Positions 54,101 to 62,365 of a stretch of 64,000 nt of DNA are shown in pieces. Position 1 is the first letter of the stretch. Each line of letters starts with the position of its first letter. The position numbers were made by a program, and so were the translations under genes. The notes below the pieces were generated by a model. It had not been told where the DNA came from and made no database searches. It saw only the letters and a list, made by a program, of their open reading frames with translations. The stretch is taken from NCBI GenBank assembly GCA_023052935.1, contig CM041298.1, positions 3,286,001-3,350,000 on the forward strand, read 5' to 3'. The stretch comes from Piezodorus guildinii (Eukaryota > Arthropoda > Insecta > Hemiptera > Pentatomidae).

Positions 54101-54732
54101 ATTATACGTGTATAATACCGTCAAATATTAGTTCAAATTGTCCATCTTTATAAATTTATTGTTTGTATATATTTTATGAATGTTGTACTTGATCACTATT
54201 ATAAATTTCCTAATTAGGACAGACTGTAATAAATAAAAAAAAAAAATAATAAAAAAAATTGATTTTAACAATGGAGGTAAGTGTAAGTCGTGTGTTGTTC
54301 ACGCCAGATTTTTACGAAAGTTTTAGCAAGTAAGATAAACAACACTAAGTAACCAAGACCGTGAGAACCTCTGATAAATACAGGACCACCGTGTTACGAT
54401 GGCAATTTAACCTTCCGGAAGTTGCGAAGCGAACTTACCTCTTTGTTGAAGAGCGCGACCTTGCAGGTGTTGATGAAGGCGTGGATCTGCTCCATGGACG
54501 GCGGCTCGAACTCCAAGACGTCGATGGGAGTCCAGCGGAAGTTGAAGGGGAAGAACTCGAAGGGCGGCTGCTTCTCGGGCGACAACGACACAAGATGGAC
54601 GATGCCGTTCTCGACCAAGAACTTGATGTTCTCTTTGCTCTTGGGGTAGCCCATGATGGCCAGCTCGCCCTTGATGACCCACTTGAAGTTCCACGGCGGG
54701 ATCGAATCCACGCTGTCCAGTTCGGAGCCCAT
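31499..54732 (-). CDS. DUSP23-like dual-specificity protein phosphatase, two exons
   Basis: Exon 1 is 54439-54732 and exon 2 is 31499-31795 (- strand). They join in phase 0 across a 22.6-kb GT-AG intron to give 196 residues. DUSP23/VHZ-type enzymes are small cytosolic phosphatases that hydrolyse phosphotyrosine and phosphoserine/threonine by a Cys-phosphate intermediate. Residues 14-52 hold the family start (PWNFKWVIKGELAIMGYPKS, then GIVHLVSLSPE). The general-acid Asp is probably within PIDVLEFEPP (about 69-78). The P-loop AVHCRLGRGRSGTMAACYLV (residues 101-120) has the catalytic Cys and Arg, and LLQPGAIETYSQEK follows. Compared with human DUSP23 there is a C-terminal extension of about 40 charged residues. 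The exon junction lies three residues before the catalytic VHC, and the spacing there equals that of the family, so no exon is missing. Confidence 0.93.
32225..33836 (-). repeat. satellite array, left arm (inverted)
   Basis: Monomers of the same satellite as at 33837-45540, but in reverse orientation ('ttcacagttcatctagttct', 'ttcttggacctactaaatat', 'aaatatctacttgttctgta'). The units are long and composite here. A non-satellite insert interrupts it at about 33305-33600. Confidence 0.9.
33305..33600. other. non-satellite insert in the left arm
   Basis: The stretch from 'ttcggtattgtaaaataaat' to 'ataagaaattttattg' lacks satellite motifs. It contains a GC-richer core ('gcggatgcatgaaaatgaat', 'tatgcacctgcgctgttaca'). 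It could be an LTR or another insertion fragment; the class is not identified. Confidence 0.4.
35249..35530 (-). mobile_element. SINE-A in satellite, copy 1
   Basis: Flanked by TTAACTATGTA (35238-35248 and 35531-35541). The tail is 'ttgtttgtttgtttatttat' at the left; the tRNA-like head is at the right, with B box 'gggtttgaaccc'. It has lost about 9 bases ('ctactatgg') that are present in copy 2. Confidence 0.9.
37069..37359 (-). mobile_element. SINE-A in satellite, copy 2
   Basis: The best preserved of the three, flanked by TTAACTATGTA (37058-37068 and 37360-37370). Nearly identical to copy 1 apart from the small deletion noted there. Confidence 0.9.
38899..39173 (-). mobile_element. SINE-A in satellite, copy 3, with many single-base losses
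   Basis: It aligns with copies 1 and 2 throughout but misses or gains single bases roughly every 10 bases ('gatgctaagtgggagtccat' for 'gatgctacagtgggagtcct'). The surrounding satellite shows the same pattern. Confidence 0.85.
45545..46020 (-). pseudogene. LINE 3' end inserted in the satellite
   Basis: On the - strand 46020-45825 reads CHNNNYHSTRSRISDLYPPP, then TPAVDKSFLSKATSLWNSIP and PEIRHVKIASSFKSLHF, the C-terminal 'LWN.LP..i....s...FK' block of non-LTR ORF2 proteins. A 3' UTR leads to an A-run and TTTCA repeats at 45547-45570. The satellite changes orientation across this insertion. Confidence 0.75.
46020..46740 (-). repeat. satellite array, right arm (inverted)
   Basis: Reverse-oriented satellite phrases ('cacagttcatctagttcttt', 'cttggacctcctaaatataa', 'ttcatcaacttcttgtgtac') continue to 46740 and then fade into degenerate 'agttcatatagttgttgtag' units. 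They mirror the left arm. Confidence 0.85.
46130..46335. repeat. tandem copy of 45895-46110 with many missing bases
   Basis: The segment 'tagaattccaagagttcttg' to 'ctatttcttaaaat' repeats the preceding approximately 215 bp, including the LINE tail boundary. Doubled letters are often collapsed (ccaaagagagg to ccaagag; tagttgttgtggtt to tatgttgtgtt). Confidence 0.85.
46741..47205. other. junction between satellite and family A cluster
   Basis: Mostly unrecognised. At 47033-47075 'gggtagcgtggtctagtggt' resembles a SINE-B head and is followed by a pyrimidine-rich stretch with no clear B box. Confidence 0.4.
47210..48060 (-). mobile_element. two partial family A copies in series
   Basis: 47210-47530 and 47560-48020 each show reverse family A order ('caccagaagagccactttat', 'aaatttaatgggctttaaca', 'gtctgacagggattaaatgc'). 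The second copy starts at the right-end phrase 'gaaagtattgcgatcgagaa'. Both lack the left part. Confidence 0.85.
48075..48140. repeat. (AT)n microsatellite at a family A end
   Basis: About 33 AT repeats sit exactly where the right end of family A has its short 'ctatatatag' run. The microsatellite probably grew from that seed. Open frames through it are artefacts. Confidence 0.95.
48141..49005 (-). mobile_element. family A copy, near full length
   Basis: From the right end 'gaaagggaaagtattgcaat' to the left end 'ggaggtaagtgaaagtactg' and 'tgcccgcaccagattt'. It is interrupted by a 117-bp insert at 48714-48830. Confidence 0.85.
48714..48830. mobile_element. 117-bp insert with 6-bp duplication
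   Basis: It splits family A between 'aaaactaactg' and 'taactgattg', with TAACTG on both sides (48708-48713 and 48831-48836). The duplicated bases plus insert start 'ctgtttctgg' and end 'ccccaaacag', a weak inverted pair. The family is unknown. Confidence 0.55.
49330..49604 (+). mobile_element. SINE-A with 11-bp target duplication
   Basis: TTCATAAAAAT flanks it exactly (49319-49329 and 49605-49615). The head is diverged ('tagcagggtggttttagcag') and the B box is 'gagttcaaacccgcagg'. The body 'tcctaggat'-type sequence and tail 'gacgttaaataaata' are present. Confidence 0.85.
49845..50150 (-). mobile_element. family A copy with internal deletion
   Basis: The right-end portion (49850-49985) runs straight into the left portion ('gaatagtaatatatatgtat' to 'aaaactaactgatcg-type'), so about half the element is missing. 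It abuts the forward copy that starts at about 50153. Confidence 0.75.
50153..51114 (+). mobile_element. family A copy, full length, with SINE fragment inside
   Basis: The left end is 'gtggtgcgggcaacacacga' and the right end 'cttaccatatatttcatata' with 'taagtgaaagta'. At 50492-50577 a SINE-A tail fragment ('ggactcccactgtagcatcg' to 'taaataaataaacaaac') is inserted. The open frame at 50786-50977 is an accident of the repeat. Confidence 0.85.
51118..51275 (-). mobile_element. family A left-end fragment next to the receptor stop
   Basis: Reverse-oriented left end ('gtgtgttgcgcacaccagat' at its outer edge). It ends about 12 bp beyond the stop codon of the ionotropic receptor gene, so the receptor's 3' UTR and polyadenylation signal probably lie in transposon sequence. 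Confidence 0.75.
51288..53147 (-). CDS. divergent ionotropic receptor (IR), single exon
   Basis: A complete 619-residue frame, ATG at 53145-53147 to TGA at 51288-51290. IRs are iGluR-derived ligand-gated cation channels used in taste, smell and other sensing. Residues 1-17 are a likely signal peptide. A degenerate N-terminal domain leads to the S1 ligand-binding half (about 223-335: FPVSTVRYPPFMFSP, GIDYRLFHMITRKIN). TM1 is at about 344-364 (LWVSGVISAFLTPFFFYLFA), the pore loop at about 376-395 and TM2 at about 400-427 (SLWLFFTIHLNLAYTASLTG, counterpart of the iGluR SYTANL motif). S2 spans about 428-575 and TM3 about 581-604 (GPFILFSCGVLLSLTAFFLE). The S1 position that binds the glutamate carboxylate (Arg in iGluRs) appears to be His305, so a glutamate ligand is unlikely. 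Lack of introns fits the divergent IR class. The gene lies inside the DUSP23-like intron on the same strand. Ligand and ortholog are not identifiable from sequence alone. Confidence 0.92.
   Translation of the reverse strand: MRLGLFLSLISCAECGVVDIIEQNNEDILDAVESIAGSNFFGSCLRFLYSRNDPPDLVFSNLILRLYKRWTPILPVAVPYRPFVPRAQYVIINFIKCSSIIALENGNYSSQIAEMMYPPWNILYKVGDSPHTRFVIVVDGEVSKNEAYEALEMMFRLGDIDVVLVGRENGIISVFTLFPFGKDGKTCPEENTEISRIAQWNGEFTEKDFFPNKVPSSFSGCDFPVSTVRYPPFMFSPAEGIYDGIDYRLFHMITRKINTRLRMIYYSSINGWLWQEGEKIFGSLNDLREGLSWATVSGVSNNPMHYPVMTIESPYVFSSLVWFFPNPLPIEKWKFVYLAFSKELWVSGVISAFLTPFFFYLFAKVSRIEYYFKEFEKSCFTLWSIIFGNSTGFMPKSILFRFIFSLWLFFTIHLNLAYTASLTGLITGGKMEPKVRNLDDVVQRNLTTAMFVYLVRPLKNINEPKIQKAVSNYVVVNDYDEIFSVMTTQRNLSIVDNDVYIDHLIVQKKLEIYRTPVTLLRVPTGVMLRRNHFIFKRVDRMIQLLISAGICDKLVKDFTVPLWKYKDQTEWKAVDIDALAGPFILFSCGVLLSLTAFFLEIVYFHLNKFLGRSRIKLIV
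53160..54430. other. DNA between receptor start and phosphatase exon 1
   Basis: AT-rich; it should contain the receptor promoter, but no TATA/initiator pair stands out. It holds a family A fragment at 53640-53865 (+) and a family A left-end piece at 54265-54312 (-). Confidence 0.5.
53640..53865 (+). repeat. family A fragment
   Basis: Middle part only: 'aaattaagggtactttagag', 'tatcagcatttaaaccctgt', 'aagcccattaagttttatat', 'ggttagagccgttt'. Both ends are missing. Confidence 0.7.
54439..54732 (-). CDS. DUSP23-like exon 1 (N-terminus)
   Basis: The ATG is at 54730-54732 and the donor gtaagt directly follows AACAAAGAG. It encodes 98 residues, MGSELDSVDSIPPWNFKWVI to CKVALFNKE. This is the only ATG that gives the expected family start about 14 residues before the NF.WV motif. 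The opposite-strand open frames over this exon are shadows. Confidence 0.92.
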
Positions 54733-55040
54733 CTCTCACTGAGGGCCGTTGCCAGGGCGACCAGCTGATCTTGGCTCTCCGCAGCGCTATCTCTGCCAAG
54801 TCTTATCTAACACGCTACAACGGTGCGAGCGATCTCTGATATATAACACTATAACAATATCTAACTCTCCACGGCTGTGAAAGCGATCTCTGATAGATAA
54901 CCGAGCCGGTCGGAACTATTTGAATTCTAGAAAACCAATGATAAAGGCTTCTAATGAATCAAATAGCAGTTAATTTTTCGTCAGTTATTTTTTCTGATTT
55001 CACGCGAGGCCTCCTTTAACTAAATATAAAAAAAAAGGAA
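54733..55040. other. 5' flank of the phosphatase gene
   Basis: Contains a diverged tandem repeat of about 60 bp: 'gcgagcgatctctgatatat' (about 54825) and 'gaaagcgatctctgatagat' (about 54879), each preceded by an 'aacg/cacgg' phrase. It may include the promoter; no TATA box is evident. Confidence 0.45.
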
Positions 55041-55330
55041 GATGTAGCTGGATGGCTAGCATAACAGCCTTCTATGCCAAAGGTCACGGGCTCAATTTGA
55101 GCCCCTCAAACCCGCAGGTGGTCCTAGGATTTTTCAATGGTAGTAAAAAATCCTTAGTTATGCCGTCCTTCGGAGGGGACGTTAAAAGGTGGTCCCGAAC
55201 CTGTACGATGTCAGGTACTCGTTAAAGATCCCTATCCTAATAAAACCTGGATAGGCAAAATTTAGGACTCCCACAGTGACATCATCCGATTGCCACAGTA
55301 GCATAAAGTGACGTTAAATAAACAAACAAA
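55041..55330 (+). mobile_element. SINE-A, full length
   Basis: The head is 'gatgtagctggatggctagc' with 'ataacagccttctatgccaa', the B box 'ctcaaacccgcagg', the body 'aggattttt', 'ccttagttatgccgtccttc', and the tail 'taaataaacaaacaaaaaca'. A short internal duplication ('tcaatttgagcccctcaaac') widens the head. Confidence 0.85.
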
Positions 55331-55824
55331 AACAAAAAAGTAAGAGAGTACTTAACTTAAAGTTGCTTTAGAGGAAAATATGTAAGCCCTGTGACAGTAT
55401 TTCTATGAGAATATACTGAAAATAAATGTTAGTGTATCTTTGAATCGCCGCTCTGCAATATGATTTTGAGTAGGACCCTGATATCCTGGGCCTCGCAGTC
55501 CTACCATCTGAGTATAGGTCGTCCTCTACCCCTCCCTTCGTAAAGATTTCCCTCCAGGAGACGTTTTGGAACTTCCTCCCCTCTGATTCGGACATCATGG
55601 TCAGTCGTCGCCGGCAAAGTCGTCCTAGCTTTATTAGTTTAATAATGTTAGTTTCCACATACAGTTCATATTACACAGTTTATATCACATTTTTCCACAA
55701 TGAAAATAGAACCTTCATAAAACTGAAGCCCGCTTAGTTTTACATTATATAGTAAAAATAAAACGTGTAGCTCTACAACGCATTAAGGGTCTTGGATCCT
55801 GTACTTATAGAAATTTTGCTGTTT

Positions 55825-56055
55825 CTAGTTGAACGACTGTGCACTGAGATGATCAGGCAAGATCGGCCGCCACAGTTTTCCCTCGATTTCGGGTACCCAC
55901 TTTATAGAGGAGAGTCTCTATACCCCAGGGTCGCACCCCAGCTGAATTAACACAATAAATAATATTCTGCCAGAGCCGGGATTCGAACCTGGGACCCGGA
56001 GAAGAGCAGCCTGGTGCCACGATAATAATATCCACTAGGCCATGACGCTCCCCTT
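55825..56055 (-). mobile_element. SINE-B
   Basis: On the - strand it starts 'ggggagcgtcatggcctagt' with B box 'caggttcgaatcccggc', followed by the body shared with 21052-21365. An 11-base stretch with 'ataataata' widens the anticodon-loop region. Confidence 0.8.
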
Positions 56056-56059
56056 TCAG

Positions 56060-56365
56060 TCAATTCAATCAAAATCGTCAGAGCAGTTTGGAAATAAAAG
56101 GAAAAAGATGCAAAATGCTTGGTATAAAGTTGCACTCCTCGTTCGTCGATTACGAAGGAAGGTTCTCTCTGACATCTCTGACATCATAATTCTCTAAAAT
56201 ATGCAATTTTTAGTTTTGTACGACATTCAGTTTTGAGCTTGATTTACACAGACACAGTTATTTTTGCTGAATTCGTCATTTGGACTCAGAGATCCTAAAA
56301 CATGCATTTCTGTTAAAATCTGGGATTATAAAATTTTGCGATGGTTATATTTTCTGACCAAGCAT
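56060..56365 (+). repeat. family A fragment, diverged
   Basis: It follows the right half of family A ('aatcaaaatcgtcagagcag', 'agatgcaaaatgcttggtat', 'atttggactcagagatccta') but lacks the left end. The SINE-B copy ends at its left border. Confidence 0.65.
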
Positions 56366-56539
56366 TTATATATGTATGTGTGTGTGTAAGTAGAAATCAT
56401 ATCATGGATATTTTTCCTTTGTTTATCGCGGTGTCTTCATCTCCGTCTTCAATAATAACGAGTTTACAACCATGTTGGCTTATCGCGCTTTACTGATTCT
56501 AAAACTCTATAAAATATTTCCTAGTCCTCCCCCCCCCAC

Positions 56540-56935
56540 TATAGTGCCGTAGAAGATCCTTAGCCAGCGACTCCAATCTTCTCTATTCCCAGCTCCCAGC
56601 AGGTTTCCTCTTTCCTCTTCAACATCTTCCTCTGCTAAGCCTGTCAACGTACTCCAGACAGGACCTCCTTGGACCTCCCATCTGGCACGTAATCTAAAGT
56701 CTTTAAGAGATCCCTGTGTTCCTCCATTCTAACGACGTGCCCGAACCACTTCAACTGACGGGTTTGCAGAATTTACGTTCATTCCTGACACGAACTCTCC
56801 TTACCTTTCCCACGGTACTTCCCAAGAATTTCATTTCAACAGCTGTGCCTCTCCTCTCCTGCCGGTCCGTTAATATCCAGCTTTCAGCTGCATACATCTT
56901 TTTTTTTCCATCTTCAAAAATAACTGATCTATGGG
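56540..56935 (-). pseudogene. non-LTR retrotransposon RT fragment
   Basis: Read on the - strand: AAESWILTDRQERRGTAVEM, a frame change, then LQTRQLKWFGHVVRMEEHRD and LLKTL. This is the C-terminal 'LkWfGHv.Rm' block. It belongs to the same general family as 58430-59130 but on the opposite strand. Confidence 0.75.
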
Positions 56936-57410
56936 TGTATTTATAAGTTAAATTTCAATTTTCTTTATAGCAATTAAAAAAAAAAAGTCGCGGTTTCTTG
57001 GTTAGGAAAACTCATTTAAACTAAATTTGGTCTCTACCTTCAAACTTGACAGAGGTCCGAGCGTATACATAGGCAAGAATTTAATTTGTTTTTCTTATCT
57101 CGTTTTATTGATTCTAAAACTCAATAATCTTCAAAAATATGGGCGTATTTATGAGTAAAATTTCAATTCTAAAACTCAATGAAATTTGTTCTCTATTTTC
57201 GAAAATAACGGAGTTACAAGCGTATAAGGAATAAGGAAGGGGGTGGATTAAGATTTCGTAGAATTAACGAAAGTTTTTTTTTTTAAATTTATAATGTGTA
57301 TAAAAATGTTTAAATAATAAATTGTGTACAAAAAATCAGCCTTTTAGAAAGATAAAAGAAGATAGATGAAGAGAGATCAGTGAACCACCAGCTCCTTCAG
57401 ATCTCCTGGA
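56936..57410. other. 3' flank of the astacin gene
   Basis: AT-rich with two loosely repeated phrases ('gggtgtatttataagttaaa' at about 56931 and 'gggcgtatttatgagtaaaa' at about 57140). No canonical AATAAA is seen on the - strand directly after the stop. Confidence 0.45.
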
Positions 57411-57637
57411 TCAGTGGACCTTCTTGCACCTGTACATCCTCCGGATCTTCTGGATGTCCTGCTTGGAGGCGTTGTCCCTCTGACCTAGCTCGATGCCCGA
57501 CTGCTTCGGGACGATGGTGGGCTGCCCGTTCGCCGAGAAGGCGTTGGCCGAGTAGTGCATCACGCTCTTGTAGTCGTAGTTGATCCCCATCGCGTCCGTG
57601 TCCGACTTCTTGGCTTTGTCGAAGTTCGATTCTCGCC
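57411..57637 (-). CDS. astacin terminal exon (Met-turn)
   Basis: The acceptor ggttgcag is right of 57637. It reads RESNFDKAKKSDTDAMGINY, then DYKSVMHYSANAFSANGQPT and IVPKQSGIELGQRDNASKQD, then IQKIRRMYRCKKVH and the stop. The S.MHY motif supplies the Met-turn and Tyr ligand. Confidence 0.94.
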
Positions 57638-60600
57638 CTGCAACCAAATGGTTCTTAAAATTGTATCCTATTGTATAGTACAGGGGCGAGGTGCTTAGTC
57701 GGCTATCTCATCCAACATACATCTGGAAATATTTTTTAACATCTGGTGCGCGGAACACACGACTTTCACTTACCTCCGTTATTAAAATCAATTTTAAAAA
57801 CTCATAAATACAGTTAGAGATGTGAATAATCTGTAAAAGAATTAATTACATTTACTTTCAATATAAACATGTGTTTTATTACGTAATCTATTATATTATC
57901 TACGGCAATCATTTAGTTTTATCGGCTTTTCATCACTCTAAAAAAAAAAAAAACACAATCTATTCAATTTCTCTGGTTCTAGTGAAGGTGGTTCTTACCG
58001 GGCTGGATGTTGTGGAAGTTGATGGTGACGTATTGGTCCCTCTCCCAGCGGTTCTGCTCGTGGAGGAAGCCCAGGGCGTGCATCATCTCGTGCATGACGG
58101 TACCCTTCTTGACGAGGCAGCCCGGCGACTGGAGGTTCAGCTCCTGCGCGCCGCCTATCCTTCCGACCGAGCTCCAGCAGCCTGTCGGGCCGTTCGTGAT
58201 CACCACGTAGTCCATCTCGTTCGAGCGGGGCACGAACCTGCGCAGGGGGTGGGTAGTAGGTTAGGGGGTAGGCGGAATAATTTATATCATAGCACATGAG
58301 AAGAATGTAAAATTAACAAAATAAGGACAGCGTTCAAAAAGATTCACAGAAAAGATGTTTTTGAATCTTCTGTCAAGTAAATTGATATTATCTTAATTGC
58401 AGATTCCGTTAAGAAATCGAAGGAGACAGTTGAACGAAGACGTCCACAGAAAGGGCACGATCAGTATGTGCAAGAGCAAGATTGATTGAACAGGTTGGAA
58501 GGATACAGGAAGATGTTGTGGCATACTGCTATGGAGAGGTGATGGGAGTGGTGTCAGATTTCACCTACTTTGACACTGTTATGGGTCGATCTAGGAAAGT
58601 AGATTCAGAAATAGTGAACAGGATAAGAAAGGCCAGATCTGCGATACGCTGATCGGGAAGAGAGAAGTGAGCAGAAAGGTGAAACCGCAGATATTTAAGG
58701 CGGTTTGTCTTCCCGTACTCCTACATTGTGCAGAAAGCTAGCTGATGAATGGCAGACTGGAGAGAAAAGTCATTGCTACGAAGATGAGGTTTCTTCGAAG
58801 GATCGCAGGGAGAACAAGACGTGACTGCATTCGCAATGAAGAATCAGGTAGGAGTTGGGAGTTCCCCTGATGAAGGATTTCGTGGAAACTCAACAGCTTA
58901 AGTGGTTTGAACACGTCGTCAGGATGGAGGGACACAGAGATCCATTGAAAACTATGGAATAAGAACCAATGGTAAAAGACCTCGTGGCCGACCGAGAATG
59001 TCCTACCAGGAGTAAGTCGACCTTCTATGCAAAAAACGAAACAAAAATATTCGCCAAGCCAGAAATCTTGCATGCAGCAGGTGACATTGGCAATCCTACG
59101 CTGAAAGGCACGATAGGGTGATGCAGAAGAAGAAGAAATTAAGTAAATTACGATTTCTGCATCTTTATTAGTAAAAAAAAAACAAACAAAAAAAAAAACA
59201 GAAAACCAATGACCGTTAAGCAATCAGAATCGAGGGATTTCATGACGTCATCGTTTGGTTAATCAGCCAATTTGACCGGGAGCACGTCTGGTGAAACGCC
59301 GCACAGTAGGTAACATGACCGATTTAGGTGGACAAAATTCTGAAACTTGTCTACGTGTTTATTTAACCTTTGGGGTCCCAGATTACGGAAAAAATATTTT
59401 TAAAAATTATAAAAACTAATTAATTTTTTGACACGATTAGCGAGCGCACCGTGGTAAAACATCAAATTTATTTGCTAAAATCTGGTAATAGATGTATTTT
59501 CCAAAACGCAAAAAATCTCAAACATTCTTTGCAATATCTAAAGACTAGAAGGATTGGTAAAACAAATCCTACAAACAAATCCTTGGGGTAACTTGGGGGT
59601 TATATAGTTTTTCGTTATTGAATAAGGGCGTACATTTAAAAATTACTAAATCAACTCTACAGGTTGAGTTTGGAAATATAATGTCTTCCTGTCTTAGCAA
59701 TGCCCATTGTTAAATAAAAGAAAAAAGACTTTGGTCAAAATACACCTTAAACAGAATAAATGACCATCGAATAAAAATAATCCCACTGCCGGTTATCAGG
59801 CACTTGTGTGAACAGGAATGATTCATTCATTTACTATTTATTTGTAAACACGGTATGGCGGGAAATATTATTATTAATGGTCTTGCCAACTAATAATGAA
59901 AAGGTGAAGCACTGGAAAATTCCAAACTTTTGTCCACCTAAATTGGTGATTTAGCCTCCTGTATGCTGGGGCGGTAAAGATATTGAAGACAGGGTCGAAA
60001 CCAGAATACAATTATGGAGGCCGGAATGATTCAGTTTGTGGGAGCCTTAAAGAGTTATTAAAATAAGTTTGTCGTTTGTCTAGTTTCTTTTAAATACCTA
60101 ATTAGATGACCAGTAAATGATAAATATTTATTTAAAATAAATACTTATGACTTATAAAAACTTATTCATGTATACTAAATATAAAATTACCATCTACAGA
60201 AAACAACAAGTGTACTTAAATACCTAGGTATTAGGACAGCAGATAAAATAGAAACAAGAATAATAAAAGTATAATATTAGAAAACTAAAAGACAATTAAC
60301 CTACCATGTGTCTTTTTCAAGAATGTTTAAACTTAAAAAAAATAAAAACATATTTTCAATCCACTTCTCCCTAATGAATTACAATTAACTCGGAATCTAA
60401 AATATAAAAAATGTTTTGAAATCCTGCGTACGCTCCTGCATTTTTCCAGGATAGAATTCCTTTACGAATAAAAAACATTTTGTAATAAATATGTCACTAT
60501 TTTAATTACAATGGTTTATATTTTCTCGACGTGTTTCTTCACTTCAGTGATTACTCTCAATATGTAAGAGGAAGTGACGATGGAGTCCTAAGGTAACGAT

Positions 60601-62274
60601 TCCGGAAGCCGTCCTTCGCCTGATTGATGGACGCCAGAAAGAGGTTCGGTTTCCGTTGCAGAGGCGTCTCAGTCTTTTGCAATCCGGAAGTCATCAGCAC
60701 TATTCTTTCCATTGTTCCTGCCTCTAACCTTTAGCTTTGGATAAAGATTGATCATAAATCTAAATGTCATTTGGAGGTTTAATTAATTTTGGGAACAATT
60801 AATAACAATGTCTCATTTATCTCTACAATCTTGTGGATAGAAAATGGTTCTTATTTCATGAGCGAAGCTCGCAGGGCTTGGTCCTTCCAAAGATTGCGGG
60901 GACGTATAAAAATTATAAAAATCATAATCCCATCATAATCATCTCCTCCTCGTATTTATCACTACCGCCTAAATCCTGTGAAAAAATGTCACCCAACGAG
61001 CAGTATCTAGCGCCTTTTTGGGTAACTAGCTGCTCTAAGCTTGGTCCCTTTTTAAGGCTGCACTACACTGCGAGGGAATAGGTTGGTGAAAATCTGGTGA
61101 TAGTGGTCATAGAATTGTATTTATTCTGGGTTTTTTTCAGACGTGGGGCGACCCTGGGGTATGGAGACTCTCTTGGGGCAGACCCAACCTCTATAAAGTG
61201 AGTACCCAAAATGGAGGAAAACACTGGCGGCTGAGCGTTATCTCTTTGAAGACCGCTGTTATTCCTATAAACAGTTCGAATCACAATATGTACTGAACCT
61301 AAGATGCTTCAGGCGTTGTAAAGCTTGAGGTTTTTCATTGACAACTTTGGTTATCAAATTGCTGAGAATGGTGCACTATGTTTCTGCATGTTATAGGCGG
61401 TTTCTACTTATAATATAACCATCCTAGGAACCTGGTCCACATATATTGGCTGCCCGACGAAGACGCCCTACTGTGACGACTCTTACGACTTCTGAGTTCT
61501 TGTAAAGTCTTGTTAAATCAGCATTCATCCTTATCCTCCAGATATTATTGGTGCAAAATGTGCCATAAATTATAAGCACGTACTTATTACAATTAATATA
61601 GACATTAATTAAATAATATCAACCCAATTGGTCTTCTTAACAAAAATCCTTCTCGTTGGGGTGTTTTAGTTTCATGATGATACGGTAGGAGGCGGTGATA
61701 GTTGAGTAGGCATGTGCTCAGTAACCTTATACTCCTCAAAGTCGAAATGATGTAGGTTTGAATCCCTTCTGTAAGGGTTCAATTTGTTTTTATCTTGGTC
61801 CCATATAATAAATCTTGATGTGGTGAGAATGGTTTTTAGCTAAAAGATTATTGGTCCTGCAAGGCATTATTTGAGAGAAATGAAAAGTTCGTAAAACTCT
61901 CAAGATAAAGAGGTATTTCTTATTCACGCAATTTTGACGGAAGCTAACGAGCAGAAATGGTTAATTAATCCTAAGCTACAAAATTAAAGAGGATACAGAT
62001 AGCTCTTCGACTAGCCCCGGAAGAGAGGAGCTGTGATACGTAAGATGGAAGTTACCTGACGCAGGTCCTCTTGTGGTACTCCTGGATGGCTGCTTCGATC
62101 ATGGAGAGGTCGTGCGAAGAGAAGGCGGCGCCGATGACGTAGGGAACGCGGCCGCCGGGCCAGCGAGCCGATGTAGCCTTCAGGCCGTTCCTCGCCTTCG
62201 GCTGCGGGAAGAGGATGTCTCCTTCCGGGTACGAGCCCAGCTCCTCCACGTTGTGGGGGCTCGAGGAGTTCCAG
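57411..62274 (-). CDS. astacin-family zinc metalloprotease (M12A), three exons, 5' incomplete
   Basis: Exons 62056-62274, 57999-58237 and 57411-57637 join in frame (phases 2, 1) to about 226 residues. Astacins are secreted or membrane zinc endopeptidases made as zymogens. The first exon reads ELGSYPEGDILFPQP, whose Asp in the 'EGD' motif should block the zinc in the proenzyme. Then comes ARWPGGRVPYVIG, the start of the mature enzyme. The second exon holds TNGPTGCWSSVGRIGGAQEL and the zinc motif HEMMHALGFLHEQNRWERD (three His ligands, catalytic Glu). The third has the Met-turn with zinc-binding Tyr in SVMHYSANAFS and ends MYRCKKVH. The four structural Cys of the family are present. No accessory domain (EGF, CUB, ShK) follows. 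The signal peptide exon lies right of the window or was missed in 62275-64000. Confidence 0.94.
57740..57960 (+). repeat. family A left-end fragment in astacin intron
   Basis: 'catctggtgcgcggaacaca' with 'cgactttcacttacctccg' is the left end. The following 150 bases match the family ('ataaacatgtgttttattac', 'tttagttttatcggcttttc') and stop at an A-run. It lies about 40 bp from the donor of the middle astacin exon. Confidence 0.75.
57999..58237 (-). CDS. astacin middle exon (zinc-binding helix)
   Basis: The acceptor is cctgcgcag and the donor gtaaga. It reads FVPRSNEMDYVVITNGPTGC, then GGAQELNLQSPGCLVKKGTV and MHEMMHALGFLHEQNRWERD, then QYVTINFHNIQPG. It is GC-rich compared with the introns. 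Opposite-strand frames here are shadows. Confidence 0.95.
58430..59130 (+). pseudogene. non-LTR retrotransposon RT C-terminal remnant in astacin intron
   Basis: Successive frames give VNRIRKARSAIR, IFKAVCLPVLLHCAES, LMNGRLERKVIATKMRFLRR, IAGRTRRDCIRNEE, FVETQQLKWFEHVVRMEGHR and GKRPRGRPRMSYQE. They are separated by stops and shifts, and the element ends in an 'agaagaagaaatt' tail. It is a dead copy of an abundant arthropod LINE type. Confidence 0.85.
59318..59958. mobile_element. TIR element about 0.64 kb
   Basis: The left end 'accgatttaggtggacaaaa' and the right end read inward 'accaatttaggtggacaaaa' are terminal inverted repeats. No transposase frame is inside, so it is a nonautonomous DNA transposon. 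Target duplication unclear. Confidence 0.6.
59960..61125. other. astacin intron DNA, nothing recognised
   Basis: Mostly AT-rich. A GC-richer patch at 60590-60740 ('cgaagccgtccttcgcctga'-like) shows no family I can name. Confidence 0.4.
61130..61325 (+). mobile_element. SINE-B, 5'-truncated
   Basis: The body and 3' end only: 'ggggcgaccctggggtatgg', 'acccaacctctataaagtga', 'gcggctgagcgttatctctt', 'cctaagatgcttcaggcgtt'. The tRNA-like head is missing. Confidence 0.7.
61688..61780 (+). mobile_element. possible third tRNA-derived SINE head
   Basis: 'ggcggtgatagttgagtagg' resembles an A-box half and 'taggtttgaatcccttctg' a B box, about 45 bases apart. Only one copy is seen in this window, so the family is unproven. 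Confidence 0.4.
62056..62274 (-). CDS. astacin exon with prodomain switch and mature start
   Basis: The acceptor acgtttcag is right of 62274 and the donor gtaact left of 62056. It reads WNSSSPHNVEELGSYPEGDI, then LFPQPKARNGLKATSARWPG and IQEYHKRTCVR. The incoming phase (one base) proves a further upstream exon. Confidence 0.92.
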
Positions 62275-62365
62275 CTGAAACGTAAGGTGGGGGGTCAGTT
62301 ATGGGATAGTGCAGTGTGGACAGCTAGCTTATTAATTTACTTAATAGAAATTTATAAATGATTCT

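Noticed and set aside
54361..54799. A + strand frame of 135 codons and a second - strand frame over the phosphatase exon
   Set aside because: The 98-codon exon on the - strand carries family motifs and a perfect donor; the others have neither.
57380..58299. Frames of 67-142 codons on the + strand over the astacin exons
   Set aside because: They are GC-driven shadows of exons that have splice sites, frame continuity and the zinc motif on the - strand.
58738..59223. A 161-codon - strand frame
   Set aside because: It is antisense to a recognisable LINE reverse transcriptase tail on the + strand.
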